Assembly: GCF_031581265.1 (NCBI RefSeq)
Contig: NZ_JAVLBQ010000012.1
Coordinates: forward strand, 1 to 64,000
Reading direction: 5' to 3'
Origin: Gracilimonas sp031581265
GTDB lineage: Bacteria > Bacteroidota > Rhodothermia > Balneolales > Balneolaceae
Length of the DNA: 64,000 nt
Position numbers and translations under genes: made by a program. Shown here piece after piece: positions 17,613-25,934 of the stretch (position 1 is the first letter of the stretch; each line of letters starts with the position of its first letter). The notes beneath the pieces are model-generated. The model saw only the letters and a list, made by a program, of their open reading frames with translations. It had not been told where the DNA came from and did not search any database.

Positions 17613-18266
17613 ATGAACGTATTGATAATAGGAGGAAACGGCCAAATAGGAACCAGGCTCTGCAAAAAATTAAAAGATAGTGAACATGTTCCGGTTGCAA
17701 TGGTTCGAAAAGAAGAGCAAATAAGTAAATTTCAAAAGAAAGGAATAGCAACGGTATTGGCAGATTTGGAGAGGGATTTCAGTCATGCTTTTAAAGGAAT
17801 GGATGCCATTGTTTTTACTGCAGGATCTGGAGGTGATACTCCGAAATCACAAACTAAAGTGATAGATCGTGACGGAGCCATAAAGGCAATTGATGAAGCT
17901 GAAAATGCAGGTGTATCACGTTTTATAATGGTTAGTGCATTAAAAGCTAATCGCAGTAATGATTTATGGTCGGATGCTATGCAACATTATTATGAAGCCA
18001 AAGCCGCGGCCGATGATCATCTTAGAAAATCTGACTTGGATTACACTATTTTAATGCCGGGGCGATTGACCAACGAAGACGGGACTGATAAAGTTGAACT
18101 CAAGAAGAAGATAGAAGAGATCGAGGGAAGAACGGTGCCTCGAGATGATGTTGCTTCAGTAATTACTGAGATTATTGATACTCCCTCAACTTTTGGTATG
18201 AGCTTAGATTTGTTACAGGGAGATAAGACTATTGAAGAAGCTATTAAAGCTCTCGATACAAAATGA
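17613..18266 (+). CDS. NAD(P)-binding SDR (NmrA/YwnB-like)
   Basis: A 217-residue atypical short-chain dehydrogenase. The dinucleotide-binding GGNGQIGTRL lies at 7-16, followed by IVFTAGSGGDTP (about 70-81), a substrate-loop region with HYYEAKAAAD (YxxxK-like, about 129-138) and the RLTNEDGT segment. Length and pattern match the YwnB/YhfK-type NAD(P)H-binding family (BLVRB-like). The substrate is unknown. It is followed by a bidirectional hairpin that separates it from the convergent azurin gene. Confidence 0.85.
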   Translation: MNVLIIGGNGQIGTRLCKKLKDSEHVPVAMVRKEEQISKFQKKGIATVLADLERDFSHAFKGMDAIVFTAGSGGDTPKSQTKVIDRDGAIKAIDEAENAGVSRFIMVSALKANRSNDLWSDAMQHYYEAKAAADDHLRKSDLDYTILMPGRLTNEDGTDKVELKKKIEEIEGRTVPRDDVASVITEIIDTPSTFGMSLDLLQGDKTIEEAIKALDTK

Positions 18267-18273
18267 AATAAAA

Positions 18274-18309
18274 AACCCCGGACCATTTCAAAGATCCAGG
18301 GTTATTTTT
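18274..18309. terminator. Bidirectional terminator between SDR and azurin genes
   Basis: A 9-bp stem with one mismatch (AACCCCGGA at 18274-18282 and TCCAGGGTT at 18295-18303) is flanked by an A-run on the left and ATTTTT on the right. It could terminate both convergent transcripts. Confidence 0.6.
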
Positions 18310-18351
18310 GGGGTACAAATTAGTAGTTAAGATATGCAACTAACTACCTAA

Positions 18352-18792
18352 CTATTCAACTATAAACTTTCCTTTCATCATGGCGTAGTGGCCCGGAAAA
18401 CTGCAAATGAAGTCATATGTTCCGGCTTCAGGTGCAGTAAATTCTATGGTTGTTTCCTGCCCACCGCCAATTAAATCAGTTGCTGCAAGTACTTGCTCAC
18501 TGTCTTCAGGTAAATAACCATTATCAGCAAATTTTGAAGCAGCAGCTCCAAAGGTGTTGATGTCGGTTCCTTGTGCTAAGAGAACCCAGTTATGACCCAT
18601 TGCAGCTTTAGGTAATTTACCTACATGCTTCAGGGTGAGTACCACAGTTTGACCTGCTTCAGCTTTAATTTCGTCTAAATTGAACTGCATTTTATCATCA
18701 CCTTCAATGGTGACTTTCAAGGTGTCTTGTGCGACAGCCATGCTCGAAAAAGCGAACATAAAAATCGTGAGTATTGATAATAGAAATCTCAT
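18352..18792 (-). CDS. Azurin (type I copper protein)
   Basis: A 146-residue periplasmic cupredoxin with a signal peptide (1-21, cleavage after AVA). Copper ligands are visible: His in MGHNWVLL (about 68) and the C-terminal cluster CSFPGHYAMM (Cys, His and Met, about 130-139). The spacing and the GKFIVE end are typical azurin. It shuttles electrons between periplasmic redox partners such as cytochromes and reductases. It is monocistronic, and a 14-bp palindrome lies 31 bp upstream of the ATG. No partner oxidase or nitrite reductase is in the window. Confidence 0.93.
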   Translation of the reverse strand: MRFLLSILTIFMFAFSSMAVAQDTLKVTIEGDDKMQFNLDEIKAEAGQTVVLTLKHVGKLPKAAMGHNWVLLAQGTDINTFGAAASKFADNGYLPEDSEQVLAATDLIGGGQETTIEFTAPEAGTYDFICSFPGHYAMMKGKFIVE

Positions 18793-18822
18793 AATGATAG
18801 ATATTTGATTAGGGTTATAGCG

Positions 18823-18836
18823 AACCGACCTCGGTT
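18823..18836. promoter_or_regulatory. Palindrome upstream of azurin gene
   Basis: AACCGA and TCGGTT surround a central CC (18823-18836), giving a perfect 6-bp-arm palindrome 31 bp before the azurin ATG. The position fits an operator near the promoter. No regulator can be named. Confidence 0.35.
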
Positions 18837-18972
18837 GAATTTCGGACTCGCTTATCTTAAATATTTAATTCGCTTTCAAGATCGGAACCTAATGTGAATT
18901 TTTTGTGAAGGAATTGATTGAAATTTCTAATCACTCAACTGTTTCTATTAATCAATAAAAGAGTAACCAATT

Positions 18973-18994
18973 AGTTCAACTAAATGGTTGAACT
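18973..18994. promoter_or_regulatory. Putative TetR autoregulatory operator
   Basis: Perfect 8-bp inverted repeats AGTTCAAC (18973-18980) and GTTGAACT (18987-18994) are separated by 6 bp, about 50 bp before the ATG of a TetR gene. Size and placement are classic for a TetR-family operator controlling its own efflux operon. The alternative TTG start at 18988 would lie inside this palindrome, which argues for the ATG at 19045. Confidence 0.65.
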
Positions 18995-19044
18995 TATTAG
19001 TTAGATTTATTAAACTGACTCCGTCGCAAAAACAAAAAGACAAT

Positions 19045-19653
19045 ATGGCATTAGAAAAAGAAACTGAGGAAAAGATTTTTAGAGTAGCTCAAACAGTATT
19101 TCAAAAGCGAGGGTTTGAGGGTGCCAGAATGCAAGAAATTGCAGATGAAGCAGAGATTAATAAATCTATGCTTCACTATTATTTCCGAAGTAAGGATAAA
19201 TTGTTCCAGGAAGTGTTTCAGGCAGGGGTGAAGAAGATCATGCCGCAACTATTTGGAATACTGAAAGAAGAAGTTCCCCTTCAGCAAAAAGTCCATAACA
19301 TCGTCAATTTCTATCACGACATGTTTCGGGACAATCAATATCTGCCCTCTTTTGTGATTTATGAGATGAATCAGCATCCTGATCGCTTTAAAGAGTTTAT
19401 TGGGATGATGAATATTCAGCTTCCATCCATTTTTTCGGAGCAGGTGTCAGCTGAAGTTCAGGCAGGAAGAATTCGTGAAATTTCACCGGAGCAATTTTTG
19501 ATGAATATCGTGAGCATGTGTATGATGCCCATGCTCGCCAAAACCATGGTTCAAACTATTTTCTCCCTGGATGAACCGGCCTACTTTGAGTTCCTCGAAG
19601 AACGCAGAAGCCTCATCCCGGAGATCATTTTAAAAGGGGTGAAACCAACATGA
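19045..19653 (+). CDS. TetR-family repressor of the efflux operon
   Basis: A 202-residue regulator from ATG 19045. The N-terminal TetR helix-turn-helix includes FQKRGFEGARMQEIADEAEINKSMLHYYFRSKDKLFQEVF in the usual order (about 15-55). The C-terminal ligand domain is of the CecR/YbiH-like length. A longer reading frame opens at TTG 18988 but would start inside the operator palindrome, so the ATG is preferred. Its stop overlaps the ATG of the TolC gene by 4 bp, so it heads the efflux operon and probably represses it until a drug or toxic metabolite binds. The E. coli ybiH-ybhGFSR cluster has the same logic. Confidence 0.9.
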   Translation: MALEKETEEKIFRVAQTVFQKRGFEGARMQEIADEAEINKSMLHYYFRSKDKLFQEVFQAGVKKIMPQLFGILKEEVPLQQKVHNIVNFYHDMFRDNQYLPSFVIYEMNQHPDRFKEFIGMMNIQLPSIFSEQVSAEVQAGRIREISPEQFLMNIVSMCMMPMLAKTMVQTIFSLDEPAYFEFLEERRSLIPEIILKGVKPT

Positions 19654-20933
19654 AAACAGTACTTCTGATATTAACTACTTTACTGTGTCCGGCGCTCATA
19701 TTTGGTCAGGTCATAGACTCTTCACTATCGCTGAACGAAGTGTATCAAAAGGTAGAAGCCAATTACCCGCTGACCAACAAGAAAGAACTGCAACGAAAGA
19801 TTGCGGCAATAAATGATGAAATTGCCCGGTCCGGATTATTTCCCGAAATACAATTGAATGCCAGCGCCCGCTATCAGTCGGAAGTAACAGAGGTACCTTT
19901 TTCGGCTCCGGGCAGCACCGCCCCTCAGCTTAGTCAAGATCATTACAATATCAGCCTGGACCTATCTCAGCCTTTGTATGACGGAGGACTGACTAAAGCT
20001 CGCCGAAATCTTGAATCTGCGCAAAGTGAAGTTGAGAATGCCGGGGTGGAAGTATCTATGTGGGAAGTTCAGCAACAGGCAGAACAAGTATTTTTTGGAA
20101 TCCTGAGTTTGCAGAAAAGAAGGGAGTCAATAGCGGTACTTATTGAGGATTTGAAGGAACAATTATCATCGGTTCAATCCAAAATTGAACATGGGGTGTT
20201 GTTGCCGGGGAACGGAAAGGTTTTGGAAGCAGAGCTCTTAAAAGCTCAACAACAAGATGTTCAACTTAAGTTTGAAATACAGGCCGCCTATAATGTTTTG
20301 AGTGAATTGACCGGCCATAAAATTGAAGATAGGGTTAAGCTTGAAGTTCCGAATTTTAATGCAACATCAGTGGAAAGGGTCAAAATATCCCGCCCGGAAT
20401 TAACTGTATTTCGATCACAGCAAGAGAACTTGGAGTTACAGCAAGATGTAATCGCTTCAGACCGATTGCCAAAGATCTCAGCTATAGTCAAAGGGGCCTA
20501 TGGTCGTCCCGGTTATGATGTATTTAATGATGACCTTCATCCGTTTTGGATGGTGGGAGTACAGGCACAGTGGAGCTTTAGAAGTTGGAATAATGCCGGG
20601 AAAAAGCAGGAAGTGCTCGAACTTCAAAAGAAAAAGGTTCAAGCTGATGAAGAGGCATTTTTAACTGGGGTACGATCGGAGTTAAGTAAAAGCGAACGGA
20701 GCATTCAATATCTCCGAGAACAACTTACAATGGATGAACAAGTGTTGAAATTAAGGGCAGAAGTAGTTGCTGAAAAAAAAGATCAGCTGGAGGAGGGAGT
20801 GATTACTTCAACAGAATACATCACGGAACTGAATGCTGAAGCGCAGGCTCGTATAAACCTTGAATTACGCAAGCTACAGCTCGTACAAAGCCAAATTGAA
20901 TACGCAACTAAAAAGGGAATATCATGGAATTAA
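19650..20933 (+). CDS. TolC-family outer-membrane efflux channel
   Basis: A 427-residue protein with a signal peptide (1-20, ending in IFGQ) and two OEP repeats rich in long amphipathic helices (about 30-225 and 240-425). The first repeat has the typical YDGGLTKARRN (about 111-121), where the periplasmic helices begin. It forms the trimeric outer-membrane exit duct for the adaptor and ABC proteins encoded downstream. It overlaps tetR by 4 bp and the adaptor gene by 10 bp, so the operon is tightly coupled. Confidence 0.9.
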   Translation: MKTVLLILTTLLCPALIFGQVIDSSLSLNEVYQKVEANYPLTNKKELQRKIAAINDEIARSGLFPEIQLNASARYQSEVTEVPFSAPGSTAPQLSQDHYNISLDLSQPLYDGGLTKARRNLESAQSEVENAGVEVSMWEVQQQAEQVFFGILSLQKRRESIAVLIEDLKEQLSSVQSKIEHGVLLPGNGKVLEAELLKAQQQDVQLKFEIQAAYNVLSELTGHKIEDRVKLEVPNFNATSVERVKISRPELTVFRSQQENLELQQDVIASDRLPKISAIVKGAYGRPGYDVFNDDLHPFWMVGVQAQWSFRSWNNAGKKQEVLELQKKKVQADEEAFLTGVRSELSKSERSIQYLREQLTMDEQVLKLRAEVVAEKKDQLEEGVITSTEYITELNAEAQARINLELRKLQLVQSQIEYATKKGISWN

Positions 20934-21808
20934 AATCTACCACCATAGTGCTTGGACTTGGATTATTCTTCACTTCTTGCAACCAGGCTGAAATTTCAGA
21001 TGCCTATGGACAATTTGAAGTAAATGAAGTAAGGGTATCGGCAGAAGCTTCGGGGATTTTGAAAAGCTTTATAATAAAAGAAGGAATGCATCTTTCGGTG
21101 GGAGAAGAGGTTGGACTGGTAGATACGACTCAACTTTCACTTCGCAAAAAAGAGCTACAGTCTTCGGTTCAATCCATTCGAACAAATATCGCAAAACTGG
21201 ATGCACAGGCTGATGTTTTCAGGGAGCAACTCACTACTACAAAAAGGGACTTGGACCGGTATACCAATTTGAAAGAAGACAACGCTGCAACCCAACAGCA
21301 AATTGATCAGATCCGTGGACAGTTTAATGTTCTTGAAAAGCAGATTGCATCAGTAGAAGTACAAAAACAGTCGGTGTATGCAGAGCTGGAAACCATGAAA
21401 GCACGCATTGCTCAGGTAGAGGATCAAATTCAGAAAGCCCATCTCATTAACCCTGTTAATGGAGTCGTTCTTTCAAGTTTTGTGGAAACGAATGAGTTGG
21501 TTTCAGCCGGAAAGCCATTGTATGAAATTGCGGATTTGTCGGAGATGGAACTGCGGGTGTATGTATCCGGTGCGCAACTGCCTCAGGTGAAATTGGGGCA
21601 ATCGGTAGAAGTACTGATTGACAAGAATGCTGACGAAAATGAACGGTTGAATGGAGAAGTAAGCTGGGTTGCTTCCGAAGCCGAATTCACCCCGCGGATG
21701 ATTCAAACCAAAGAGGAGAGGGTCACGCAGGTGTATGCAGTAAAAATTCGTGTTCCCAATCCGGACGGGAAATTGAAGATTGGAATGCCGGGTGAAGTGA
21801 ATTTTTAA
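20924..21808 (+). CDS. HlyD/YbhG-type periplasmic adaptor lipoprotein
   Basis: A 294-residue membrane-fusion protein. The N-terminal hydrophobic stretch ends in LFFTSC (Cys about 19), a lipobox-like site. A biotinyl-lipoyl half-domain (VRVSAEASGILKSF, about 35-48) comes next, then an alpha-hairpin (about 70-165), the second lipoyl half (INPVNGVVLSSFVE, about 172-185) and a beta-barrel/membrane-proximal domain. It links the ABC transporter to the TolC channel. After its stop the operon is interrupted by a 210-bp REP-like insertion. Confidence 0.88.
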   Translation: MELKSTTIVLGLGLFFTSCNQAEISDAYGQFEVNEVRVSAEASGILKSFIIKEGMHLSVGEEVGLVDTTQLSLRKKELQSSVQSIRTNIAKLDAQADVFREQLTTTKRDLDRYTNLKEDNAATQQQIDQIRGQFNVLEKQIASVEVQKQSVYAELETMKARIAQVEDQIQKAHLINPVNGVVLSSFVETNELVSAGKPLYEIADLSEMELRVYVSGAQLPQVKLGQSVEVLIDKNADENERLNGEVSWVASEAEFTPRMIQTKEERVTQVYAVKIRVPNPDGKLKIGMPGEVNF

Positions 21809-21837
21809 CAGGAAATGGAGACTTCCAATTTATGTTC

Positions 21838-21970
21838 CCAAGCAAGAGCTTGTGTACGATTCTTTACTAAAGTAGTAACATGAAAACCTAAACCAAGCAC
21901 TAGCGCAAGCGTACCGCTTGTGCGGTGTTGAAAATGGCAAGATTTTGGTGCAAGCGTGACGCTTGCACCA
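21838..21970. repeat. REP-like palindrome cluster inside the efflux operon
   Basis: The 210-bp gap between adaptor and ATPase genes (all other junctions overlap) has three hairpins. They are CAAGC/GCTTG near 21840-21852, GCGCAAGCG/CGCTTGTGC (21903-21923, one G-T pair, 3-nt loop) and a perfect 11-bp stem TGGTGCAAGCG/CGCTTGCACCA (21946-21970, loop TGA). The shared GCAAGCG-NNN-CGCTTGC core marks a REP-type repeat family. The block may have displaced the original start of the following gene. Confidence 0.65.
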
Positions 21971-22018
21971 GTAGAAAACAGGGCCGTGTTTGAATAAGCA
22001 ACAAAACCAAGAAATAAT

Positions 22019-22950
22019 TTGAAACCAATCGTAAATATATCATCCATATCCAAAGGTTTTGGGAAGGTGGAGGCCGTAAAGGAAATTTCCTTTGAGGTGA
22101 ATTCAGGCGAGTTATTTGGATTGATTGGCCCGGACGGGGCGGGAAAGACTACTTTATTCAGAATTATAAATACGCTCCTAATTCCCGATTCAGGAACGGC
22201 TACAGTGTTGGGGAAAGATGTGGTGACTGATTACAAAGAAATTCGTCCACAATTGGGCTATATGCCGGGACGGTTTTCATTGTACCAGGATTTAACGGTA
22301 GAAGAGAACCTAAACTTTTTGCATCGGTGTTTGGGACTACCATTGAGGAGAACTATGAATTGGTGAAGCCGATTTACAGTCAGTTGGAACCCTTCAAAAA
22401 TCGCTTGGCCGGGGCGTTATCTGGAGGGATGAAACAGAAGCTTGCTTTGAGCTGTGCGCTGATTCATAAGCCAAAATTGTTGCTGTTGGATGAACCTACA
22501 ACCGGCGTGGATGCAGTTTCTCGCAAGGAATTTTGGGAGATGCTAAAACAGCTCAAAGCCGAAGGAATCACCATTATTGTCTCAACGCCATATATGGACG
22601 AAGCCAATTTATGCGACCGAGTGGCCTTGATTCAGGAAGGAACAATCTTGCAGATAGATACGCCAAAAGCTGTAGTAGAAGATTTTAAAAAACCACTGTT
22701 GGGCATTAAAGCAAAAAACAGGTATCAGTTACTTCTGGCACTGAAGTCTTATGCGAAATCGGATTCGGTTCACCCCTTTGGAGAATATGTTCATTACACG
22801 GAACAAGGAAAAGATCCTGATATTAAAGCGCTGAAAATTTACTTGGAAGAATGTGGAGTTCAGAACGTAGATATCAAATCCTTAAAGCCGAATATTGAGG
22901 ACCGTTTTATGGCGCTGATGCATGAGGAAGGGGAGGTTGACCGTGGCTGA
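22019..22950 (+). pseudogene. ABC transporter ATPase, split by a 1-bp frameshift
   Basis: The first half (from TTG 22019) has Walker A GPDGAGKTT (about 37-45) and the Q-loop-like LGYMPGRFSLYQD, then runs out of frame. The second half, in the next frame, carries LSGGMKQKL, Walker B KLLLLDEPTTG and the H-loop region. The junction is a run of five T at 22316-22320. With six T residues the reading continues as NFFASVFGTTIEEN and gives a 310-residue ATPase. As written, Walker A and the signature motif are separated, so no functional ATPase is made unless the base loss is an error. Only a TTG start is available, because the upstream REP-like block abuts the gene. Confidence 0.85.
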
Positions 22951-23686
22951 GTGGGCAATTCAAACGACAAATTTAACCCGAAAGTTTGGGGATTTTACCG
23001 CCGTTGATAACATTTCTTTTGAAGTGGAACAGGGGGAGATATTCGGGTTCTTAGGGGCCAATGGAGCCGGTAAAACTACGGCTATGAAAATGTTGACCGG
23101 GTTGTTAATACCTACTTCCGGCGAAGCTACTGTTTCAGGAAGAAATGTGTACACACAGGCGGAATCAATCAAAAAGAATATTGGGTACATGAGCCAAAAA
23201 TTTTCGCTGTATGATGACCTGACGGTAGAAGAAAATATTCGGTTTTACGGGGGCATTTATGGGATTTCGGGAGAAATATTATTGCAAAAGATAAACGAGA
23301 TTGTGCAAGCCACGGATCTTTCCGAGGTCCGAAAAACACTGGTCAAATCCCTGCCAATTGGCTGGAAACAGAAGCTGGCTTTTTCTATAGCGATTTTACA
23401 TCAGCCTAAAATTGTCTTTCTGGATGAACCAACCGGAGGGGTAGATCCGGTGACACGCCGGCAGTTTTGGGAAAAGATTTACGAAGTAGCGGACCAAGGT
23501 ATTACGGTTTTTGTGACGACTCATTATATGGATGAAGCCGAATATTGTGATCGTATTTCCATCATGGTAGATGGCCGGATTGATGCGCTCGGTTCACCCC
23601 AAAAACTTAAGGAAGAATTTGAGGCTCCTTATATTGAAGATGTTTTTATTCAATTGGCACGTTCGGCTGAAAGGGGGGACGGATGA
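22943..23686 (+). CDS. ABC transporter ATPase (YbhF second-half-like)
   Basis: A 247-residue nucleotide-binding domain with Walker A GANGAGKTT (about 36-44), a signature variant LPIGWKQKL (in place of LSGGQ, normal for the YbhF C-terminal half), Walker B IVFLDEPTGG and VTTHYMDEAEYCD. GTG 22943 is chosen because a GGGGAGG lies 6 nt upstream and it overlaps the previous stop by 8 nt; an ATG at 22922 would add seven residues. In E. coli the two ATPase halves are fused as YbhF; here they are separate genes. It overlaps the permease gene by 4 bp. Confidence 0.9.
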   Translation: MAEWAIQTTNLTRKFGDFTAVDNISFEVEQGEIFGFLGANGAGKTTAMKMLTGLLIPTSGEATVSGRNVYTQAESIKKNIGYMSQKFSLYDDLTVEENIRFYGGIYGISGEILLQKINEIVQATDLSEVRKTLVKSLPIGWKQKLAFSIAILHQPKIVFLDEPTGGVDPVTRRQFWEKIYEVADQGITVFVTTHYMDEAEYCDRISIMVDGRIDALGSPQKLKEEFEAPYIEDVFIQLARSAERGDG

Positions 23687-24792
23687 ATTCGTTTAGAGGA
23701 TTTGTGATTAAGGAATTCAAGCAGATTTATAGAGATAAACGCACATTAACGGTGCTTTTCGGGATGCCCGTAATCATGATGGTATTGTTTGGATTTGCTA
23801 TTCGAAATGAGATAAACAGCGCTCAGATTGGGATATTAGATCTTTCAAAGGATGAAGTTACACGAACCATTACCGAAAAGCTGGAGGCTTCAGAATCATT
23901 CCAGGTTAAAGCTTATCTAAGAAGCTACGATGAGGTGGAAAACCTGTTCCGAAAAGGAGATATCAAAGAAATTGTTGTATTTGAACAGGATTTTAAAGAA
24001 AAACTGGTTCGGGAGCATACGGCCAATGTGCAGATTATTACGGATGCCACCGACCCGAATTTGGCTAATCTGGTGCAGTCGTATACTGCAAGTATTATTC
24101 GCGATTATGTGAAGGAATTGAATACAGAAAACCAGGTGCAACAGGCGGGAATAAATCCCAAAGTTCGAATGATGTATAACCCCGAATTGCGAAGTGTGAA
24201 TTTATTTGTACCCGGACTGATTGCGGTGATATTAATGCTTGTTTCCACCTTGATGACCTCCATTTCCATCACCCGGGAAAAAGAAATGGGGAATATGGAA
24301 ATACTGTTGGTGTCGCCCCTGAAACCGCATCACATAATAATAGGCAAGGTTTTACCGTATTTAGTGCTTTCAGTGGTAAATGTTATCACGATTCTACTAT
24401 TAGCTCGATTTATCTTCAATGTGCCATTTCAAGGTTCACACCTTCTATTTTTTATAGAATCTGGTATATTTATTTTAGCTGCATTAGCGCTTGGGGTATT
24501 TATATCTTCAGCCGCCAACAATCAACAGACTGCTATGATGGTTTCACTGGCGGGGTTATTGCTTCCCACCGTTTTACTTTCAGGCTTTATTTTCCCCATC
24601 AGCAGTATGCCGGTACCTTTGCAATGGATCTCTCATCTCATCCCCGCAAAATGGTTTCTTATTATTGTGAGAGGGATCATGCTAAAAGGATCTGAGTTCC
24701 TTCTCATCTGGAAGGAAACGCTGATTATGGGAGGGATGACGGTGTTCTTTATTACTCTCAGCCTCAAAAAATTTAAGGTGAGGTTGCAATGA
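23683..24792 (+). CDS. ABC-2 type permease (YbhS-like)
   Basis: A 369-residue ABC2_membrane_3 permease. One N-terminal helix (LTVLFGMPVIMMVLFGFAI, about 22-40) is followed by an extracytoplasmic domain (about 41-170) and five to six C-terminal helices with FVPGLIAVILMLVSTLMTSI. The conserved TREKEMGNMEILLVSPLKP (about 198-216) is the family coupling segment. With the next gene it forms the membrane heterodimer of the efflux pump. It overlaps the flanking genes by 4 bp on both sides. Confidence 0.9.
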   Translation: MNSFRGFVIKEFKQIYRDKRTLTVLFGMPVIMMVLFGFAIRNEINSAQIGILDLSKDEVTRTITEKLEASESFQVKAYLRSYDEVENLFRKGDIKEIVVFEQDFKEKLVREHTANVQIITDATDPNLANLVQSYTASIIRDYVKELNTENQVQQAGINPKVRMMYNPELRSVNLFVPGLIAVILMLVSTLMTSISITREKEMGNMEILLVSPLKPHHIIIGKVLPYLVLSVVNVITILLLARFIFNVPFQGSHLLFFIESGIFILAALALGVFISSAANNQQTAMMVSLAGLLLPTVLLSGFIFPISSMPVPLQWISHLIPAKWFLIIVRGIMLKGSEFLLIWKETLIMGGMTVFFITLSLKKFKVRLQ

Positions 24793-25919
24793 ATATTATT
24801 CGTGTTCTTCTCCGAAAAGAATTTCTCCAAGTCTTTAGAAATAAGGCCATGCTGCCGATCCTTTTTGTGATGCCCATTATTCAGCTATTGGTCCTTTCTT
24901 TTGCTGCAACGTATGAGTTAAAAGAAGTAGATTTTGCACTGATTGATAGAGATAATTCAAATTTATCCCGGGAACTGACGGCAAAATTTCAGTCCACCGA
25001 TTATTTTAAATTGGAGCTGGAAACATATGACCAAAAAGCAGCAATGGGGGCTATGGATGCGGGGAAGGTGAATATGGTCATCAAAATCCCACGTGATTTT
25101 GAAATGAATCTAAAAAAAGGAGCTCAGGCTGAAATCCAACTCCTTATTGATGCTGTAGATGGCAGCACGGCGGGACTTATTCAATCTTACAGTGCGTCAA
25201 TTTTAAATGACCTGAATCTGGAAAAATTGACCGAACTAAGAGTTTTGAGTAACAGTCCTGAAGTGAGGGAGGCAAAAACCATCAATATCATACCTCAAAA
25301 TTGGTATAACCCGGATTTGGATTACATTACCTACATGGTGCCGGGAATTCTGGTAGTTCTTGTTTCCATGATTGGCTTATTCTTATCGGGGATGAATATT
25401 GTGAGAGAGCAGGAAATTGGTACGATTGAGCAGCTCAACGTGACTCCCATTGGGAAATCTCAGTTTATGATTGGCAAGTTACTTCCCTTTTGGATCATCG
25501 GGATGGTGGATCTTTTAATTGGCTTAGCTTTAGCTCGCTATGGATTCAATATTTCATTTCTTGGAAGCCTGACTTTGATTTTAGTAGTTGCAGGTATTTA
25601 TCTCGTAGTCATACAATCGCTTGGACTGCTGATCTCTACCGTCACACATACTCAGCAACAAGCCATGTTTATTGCTTGGTTTATTATGGTCGTATTTATC
25701 TTGATGGGTGGTCTTTTTACCCCGATTGAGAGCATGCCGGGCTGGGCTCAAGATCTGACCTTGGCAAACCCAGTGGCATACTTTATTAAAATGATGCGGA
25801 TGGTACTGCTGAAAGGGGCCGGATGGGCAGAGATTCAGGCTATGGTGTACGGCTTAATAGGAATGGGAGCAGGGTTATTGATTATTTCCACTAAAAGGTA
25901 TCGAAAAACAAATCATTGA
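24789..25919 (+). CDS. ABC-2 type permease (YbhR-like)
   Basis: A 376-residue paralogue of the preceding permease. It has the same layout: first helix at about 18-35, an extracytoplasmic domain to about 165, five C-terminal helices, and the coupling segment VREQEIGTIEQLNVTPIGK (about 203-221). It is the last gene of the TetR-regulated operon. It ends 15 bp from the convergent histidine kinase stop, with no hairpin between them. Confidence 0.9.
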   Translation: MNIIRVLLRKEFLQVFRNKAMLPILFVMPIIQLLVLSFAATYELKEVDFALIDRDNSNLSRELTAKFQSTDYFKLELETYDQKAAMGAMDAGKVNMVIKIPRDFEMNLKKGAQAEIQLLIDAVDGSTAGLIQSYSASILNDLNLEKLTELRVLSNSPEVREAKTINIIPQNWYNPDLDYITYMVPGILVVLVSMIGLFLSGMNIVREQEIGTIEQLNVTPIGKSQFMIGKLLPFWIIGMVDLLIGLALARYGFNISFLGSLTLILVVAGIYLVVIQSLGLLISTVTHTQQQAMFIAWFIMVVFILMGGLFTPIESMPGWAQDLTLANPVAYFIKMMRMVLLKGAGWAEIQAMVYGLIGMGAGLLIISTKRYRKTNH

Positions 25920-25934
25920 TGGCACTTCATTACC

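Noticed and set aside
18988..19044. N-terminal extension of TetR from TTG 18988
   Set aside because: The extension would begin inside the 8-bp-arm operator palindrome and adds 19 residues before the normal TetR N-terminus. ATG 19045 is preferred.
22312..22325. Programmed frameshift in the ABC ATPase
   Set aside because: The local sequence AAC TTT TTG is not an X-XXY-YYZ heptamer, and ABC ATPases of this type are not known to need frameshifting. A simple base loss is more likely.
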